A stretch of DNA of 17,808 bases from Gammaproteobacteria bacterium (lineage in GTDB: Bacteria > Pseudomonadota > Gammaproteobacteria > Steroidobacterales > SZUA-146). Below, in pieces: positions 14,555-17,808 of the stretch. Made by a program: the position numbers and the translations under genes. The stretch is from positions 1 to 17,808 of the forward strand of contig QIGP01000270.1 of the NCBI GenBank assembly GCA_003228965.1, written 5' to 3'. The notes below the pieces were generated by a model. It worked only from the letters and a program-made list of their open reading frames with translations. It was not told where the DNA came from and did not search any database. Position 1 is the first letter of the stretch. Every line of letters starts with the position of its first letter.

Positions 14555-15933
14555 CTAGTTTAGCAACCAGTAATTAACGAACGTAATAACCACTACGCCT
14601 GCGAGATTTAACAGCACACCCTTGCGCGCCATGTCTATTATGCGAATACGGCCCGAACCAAACACTACTGCGTTCGGGCCAGTAGCTACGGGTAGCATAA
14701 ACGCACAGCTTGCGCTCATCGCTGCGGGCAACATGAGTATCCGGGGGTCCATGTCGGCGCCAACGCCTGCTGCCGCCAAAATAGGCATGAGCAGCGTGGT
14801 AGTTGCCGTGTTACTGACCATCTCGGTTAAGAAAGTAACGGCCAGGCATACAACAAGAAGGGTTACCAACAGTGGCCAGTTTGTTATGGAGCTGGCAATG
14901 GCGTCGCCAATTAGCCCGCTAAGGCCCGTTTCTACAAATGCCCGTGCGATGCAAATGCCGCTGCCAAACAGTATAAGAATGCCCCACGGAATCTTGGCGG
15001 CGGTAGTCCAGTCGAGCAGCCGCTCTCCTTTACGGTCACCGCTTGGAATCAAAAACATGGCTACTACCGCCACCAACGCGACACTTGCATCGTTCGCTGT
15101 GGGTAGGTCTAGCCAGCCGGACCAGCCGCCATAGGGTTCGCGCCGTGTAATCCAGAGTACGGCCGTCACAACAAACAGTGCCAGAGTACGTTTCTCTCTG
15201 GTGCGCCAGGGTCATCTACTGTTACAGAAGGCATACCGAACGTAAGAATGACACCGGCAATAGGCAGCATGAGCAGAACCACGGGCAGGCCAAAGCGCAT
15301 GAATTCGGTGAAGCTAATTTCAAGGCCAGTGGTTTTTTCGTAGACATCCATGAACACGAGGTTCGGCGGAGTGCCTATCGGAGTGCCCAGGCTACCGATA
15401 CTGCAGCCGTACGCCAGAGCGAGTAATACGCCAACTTGAATGCGTCGATCGTTAACAGACTCAAGAGCGGCTAATGCAATAGGTAGCAACATGAGAGCGG
15501 TGGCGGTGTTGGAAATCCACATGCTAAGTACGCCCGCCGCCGCCAGAAACCCGAAAACCATCGCGCGACTGGTGCCGCCGAAGGCTTGCAGCATGATGAG
15601 TGCAATTCGACGATGGACGCCGCTGGCTTGCATTCCTTGCGACAGGATAAAACCGCCGAGCAGGAGCAATATTAGCGGGCTGCCATAAGCTGCACCGACC
15701 TGAGCAGGGCTAAGGATTCCAAACAGTGGAAATAGTGCAATAGGAATAAACGAGGCAACCGGGATAGGCACGGGTTCGAAAACCCACCAGCTGGCGGTCC
15801 AAAGCGTGATCGCAGCGGTTAAGGCAATGGCTGTTGAAGCGCCGGTTTGTGTTAGCCACAAGAAGACAGCGAACGCGGCCAGTGGAGCAACCCAGGTCGC
15901 GTGTAGTGACCATTTGGACAATTGCGTAGTCAT
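14555..15933 (-). pseudogene. SLC13/DASS-type sodium:anion symporter, split by a frameshift
   Basis: Two minus-strand frames together make one transporter of roughly 455-460 residues, the usual size. The first (15933 down to 15166) holds the N-terminal helices, SMWISNTATALMLLP (first SNT motif) and GSLGTPIGTPPNLVF. The second (about 15190 down to 14555) begins EKRTLALFVVTAVLWITRRE and holds EMVSNTATTTLLMP (second SNT motif) plus the last helices. They join if one CT (AG on the coding strand) is removed from the CTCTCT tract at 15194-15199, giving ...PGAPEKRTLALFVV.... Substrates of the family are sulfate or di/tricarboxylates. ATG 15933 is preferred over TTG 15945; neither has a strong ribosome-binding site. 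It is downstream of recQ on the same strand. A sequencing error could also explain the break. Confidence 0.85.
15194..15199. repeat. CT3 dinucleotide tract at the SLC13 frameshift
   Basis: CTCTCT on the plus strand (AGAGAG on the coding strand). With two repeat units the transporter frame is restored; with the three seen it is broken. This is a plausible replication-slippage site. Confidence 0.7.
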
Positions 15934-15948
15934 TGAGTTGGCCAATTT

Positions 15949-15971
15949 AACAGGTTAACAGGTTAACAGGT
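15949..15971. repeat. tandem 8-bp repeat between recQ and the SLC13 gene
   Basis: The octamer AACAGGTT is repeated almost three times (15949-15956, 15957-15964, 15965-15971 partial). It lies in the short gap between the recQ stop and the transporter ATG, where a ribosome-binding site or attenuator would be expected. It contains GTTAAC palindromes at each junction. Confidence 0.85.
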
Positions 15972-15985
15972 GTGTTCACTAGCCT

Positions 15986-17806
15986 CTATGGCGTCTTGGT
16001 TTGTAGAGTTGTGATGTACGTTTCTATCACATTAAGAAACTCAGTCCCAAATCGGTCCAGTTTGGTTTGGCCAACGCCTGACACCGAAAGCATTTCGGTC
16101 TTGGTCTGTGGTTTTACGGTGGCCATGTGTGCGAGCGTGGTGTCGTGGAATATTATGTACGGAGGAACGCCGTGCTCTGTTGCCAGTTCTTTTCGGCACG
16201 CTCTGAGCGCGTCGAACAAATCGCTGTCTGCAGCGTTGATGGGCGCTTTCGAGGCTTTCGGTTTGTGGCTTTTCTGCGAGACGAGCAAGTCGCGGCGTAG
16301 TGGTAGTGCAATTTCGCCACGTAACAGTGAGCGACTCTTTTGAGTGAGCTGAATACCGCCGTATCCTGCGGTGTCGACTTTGAGAAACCCCAGTACCAGA
16401 AGTTGCCGCAATATCGAGCGCCACTGGGTTGTTGTGTACTCACTGCCAATGCCAAACACGCTCAGTTCGGTATGGCCGTTGTTGGTCATTTTGTCGCTGG
16501 CTTTGCCGGTCAATACATCGAGCACATACACAGCGCCAAAGCGCTGGCCGGTGCGATACACCGTGGACATTAACTTTTGTGCGGCTTCGGTGCCGTCAAA
16601 TACTTCAGGCGGCAGCTGGCATACGTCGCAATTGCCGCACGGTTCCTCAAGCGTGTCGCCAAAATAGTCCAGTAGCGAAATGCGCCTGCAAGAAGTGACT
16701 TCGCACCAGCCAAGTAGCGCATCCAGCTTGGCGCGTTCTTTGCGTTTGTGTTCATCCGAACCTGGAGATTCGTCGACCATTTGTCGAAGGCGGACCACGT
16801 CCTGAAGTCCGTAAATCATCCACGCTTCGGAAGGGAGGCCGTCACGACCGGCGCGACCTGTTTCCTGATAGTAGGCCTCCATACTCTTGGGCAAGTCGAG
16901 GTGTACAACAAAACGTACGTCGGGTTTGTCTATGCCCATGCCAAACGCGATGGTCGCGACAATGACGACGCCTTCGTCCGTTAGAAAACGTCGTTGGTGA
17001 CGTGCTCGTATGTTAGCGTCCAGTCCCGCGTGGTAGGGAAGTGCGTCGAAGCCTGCCGCCACCAGCGTTTCGGCCGTGCTCTGGGTTTTCTTGCGAGACA
17101 TACAGTAGACGATTCCGGAGTTGCCACGATGTCTTGCCAGGAAACTGCTGAGTTGCTGTTTCGGTGACTGCTTGCTTTGTACTTCATAACGAATGTTGGG
17201 TCTGTCGAAACCCGTGACGAACTGCCTTGCTTCACGCAGTTGCAAGCGTTCAATGATCTCTTTGCGCACCGGAGCAGTCGCCGTAGCGGTAAGTGCAACG
17301 ATTGGCACGCTCGGGAAAGTGTTCGTTAAGGCACCAAGAAGTAAATAGTCTTCGCGAAAATCGTGGCCCCACTGCGAAACACAGTGCGCCTCGTCCACGG
17401 CAATCAGTGAAACGTTGTAGCGCGACAGGCGTTCAAGCGTTGCCGGTTGCATGAGTCTTTCCGGCGCTATGTACAGGAGCTTTGTGGAGCCGTCGTCAAG
17501 TCGTGAGTAGACGTCGCTCTGCTCTTGCGAGCTCAGCGTTGAATTTAAATAGGCGGCGTCGATTCCGGCTTGTTCGAGACCCATGACCTGGTCTTGCATG
17601 AGTGCGATGAGTGGAGAAATAACCAACGCACAGCCTTCGCTCAGCAAAGCCGGTATCTGGTAGCACAAGGACTTGCCGCCGCCAGTCGGAAGCAGCACGA
17701 GTGAGTCACCGCCTTGTAACGTTCGTTCAATGACTTCCAGTTGAACGGGGCGAAATTCAGGGTAGCCAAAGGTGTTTTCCAGGATGGATTGTGGGGTGGC
17801 TGTCAT
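15986..17806 (-). CDS. recQ: ATP-dependent DNA helicase RecQ
   Basis: This 606-residue 3'-5' helicase of recombination and replication-fork repair appears complete; its ATG is two bases from the window edge. The helicase core has Walker A TGGGKS (41-46), the DEAH box (138-141) followed by the aromatic-rich loop CVSQWGHDFR, ALTATA (171-176) and the sixth motif QETGRAGRDG (314-323). The RecQ C-terminal zinc module has Cys373, Cys390, Cys393 and Cys396 (pattern C...YFGD...CGNCDVC). A winged-helix region follows (FGIGSEYTTTQWRSILRQLL, 451-470), and an HRDC domain ends the protein (about 523-600, DLFDALRACRKELATEHGVP ... MLSVSGVGQTKLDRFG). Length is normal. Its ribosome-binding site and promoter lie outside the window. 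The SLC13 gene is downstream on the same strand. Confidence 0.97.
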   Translation of the reverse strand: MTATPQSILENTFGYPEFRPVQLEVIERTLQGGDSLVLLPTGGGKSLCYQIPALLSEGCALVISPLIALMQDQVMGLEQAGIDAAYLNSTLSSQEQSDVYSRLDDGSTKLLYIAPERLMQPATLERLSRYNVSLIAVDEAHCVSQWGHDFREDYLLLGALTNTFPSVPIVALTATATAPVRKEIIERLQLREARQFVTGFDRPNIRYEVQSKQSPKQQLSSFLARHRGNSGIVYCMSRKKTQSTAETLVAAGFDALPYHAGLDANIRARHQRRFLTDEGVVIVATIAFGMGIDKPDVRFVVHLDLPKSMEAYYQETGRAGRDGLPSEAWMIYGLQDVVRLRQMVDESPGSDEHKRKERAKLDALLGWCEVTSCRRISLLDYFGDTLEEPCGNCDVCQLPPEVFDGTEAAQKLMSTVYRTGQRFGAVYVLDVLTGKASDKMTNNGHTELSVFGIGSEYTTTQWRSILRQLLVLGFLKVDTAGYGGIQLTQKSRSLLRGEIALPLRRDLLVSQKSHKPKASKAPINAADSDLFDALRACRKELATEHGVPPYIIFHDTTLAHMATVKPQTKTEMLSVSGVGQTKLDRFGTEFLNVIETYITTLQTKTP

Positions 17807-17808
17807 GG

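Noticed and set aside
14622..15134. 170-codon open frame on the plus strand
   Set aside because: It is antisense to the C-terminal half of the SLC13 transporter; the minus strand carries the SNT motif and hydrophobic helices.
15166..15220. Programmed -1 ribosomal frameshift in the transporter
   Set aside because: No X XXY YYZ slippery site occurs in the overlap; repeat slippage explains the change better.

Overview
The window reads as an ordinary chromosomal segment of a free-living, probably marine, gammaproteobacterium of moderate GC. The evidence is a DUF349 protein next to a PBP4-type D-Ala-D-Ala carboxypeptidase, a FadD-type acyl-CoA ligase beside a paired acyl-CoA dehydrogenase set, a B12/iron-type ABC importer, an SLC13 anion transporter and RecQ. 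No phage, plasmid, CRISPR, tRNA or rRNA signal was seen. Taxonomy is inference only.

Layout, left to right. (1) 2-4035, plus strand: the 3' part of a large coiled-coil DUF349 protein, followed 8 bases later by dacB. (2) 4036-4437: intergenic, holding a short palindromic dispersed repeat (copy A). (3) 4438-9556, plus strand: an acyl-CoA catabolism block with two acyl-CoA dehydrogenases resembling the PimC/PimD-type large/small pair, a fadD-like ligase and a hotdog thioesterase. Two decayed genes are wedged between them: an SDR stripped of both ends, and an SMP-30/gluconolactonase cut after about 60 codons. (4) 9563-12704, plus strand: a lipoprotein substrate-binding protein, FecCD permease and ATPase, with identical 8-base ATGACTGA overlaps at the two junctions, then an unrecognised 157-residue protein. 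(5) 12705-13398: a 0.7 kb non-coding island of stacked palindromic elements: a 24-bp inverted-repeat element with a second copy (B) of the short repeat nested inside it, abutting a 250-bp element with perfect 23-bp inverted repeats. (6) 13399-14219: a PadR regulator overlapping by one base a HAAS-type membrane protein, with an inverted-repeat operator at the promoter. (7) 14220-14554: unexplained, possibly gene remnants. (8) Minus strand: recQ (17806-15986) and downstream an SLC13/DASS transporter split by a frameshift at a CTCTCT tract.

Together the genes suggest import of a corrinoid or iron chelate, activation and beta-oxidation of fatty-acid-like substrates, cell-wall turnover and DNA repair. 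The most notable content is not a new enzyme system. It is the record of gene decay (three broken genes) and the nested non-autonomous mobile-element island. No clear undescribed defence or biosynthetic system was found.
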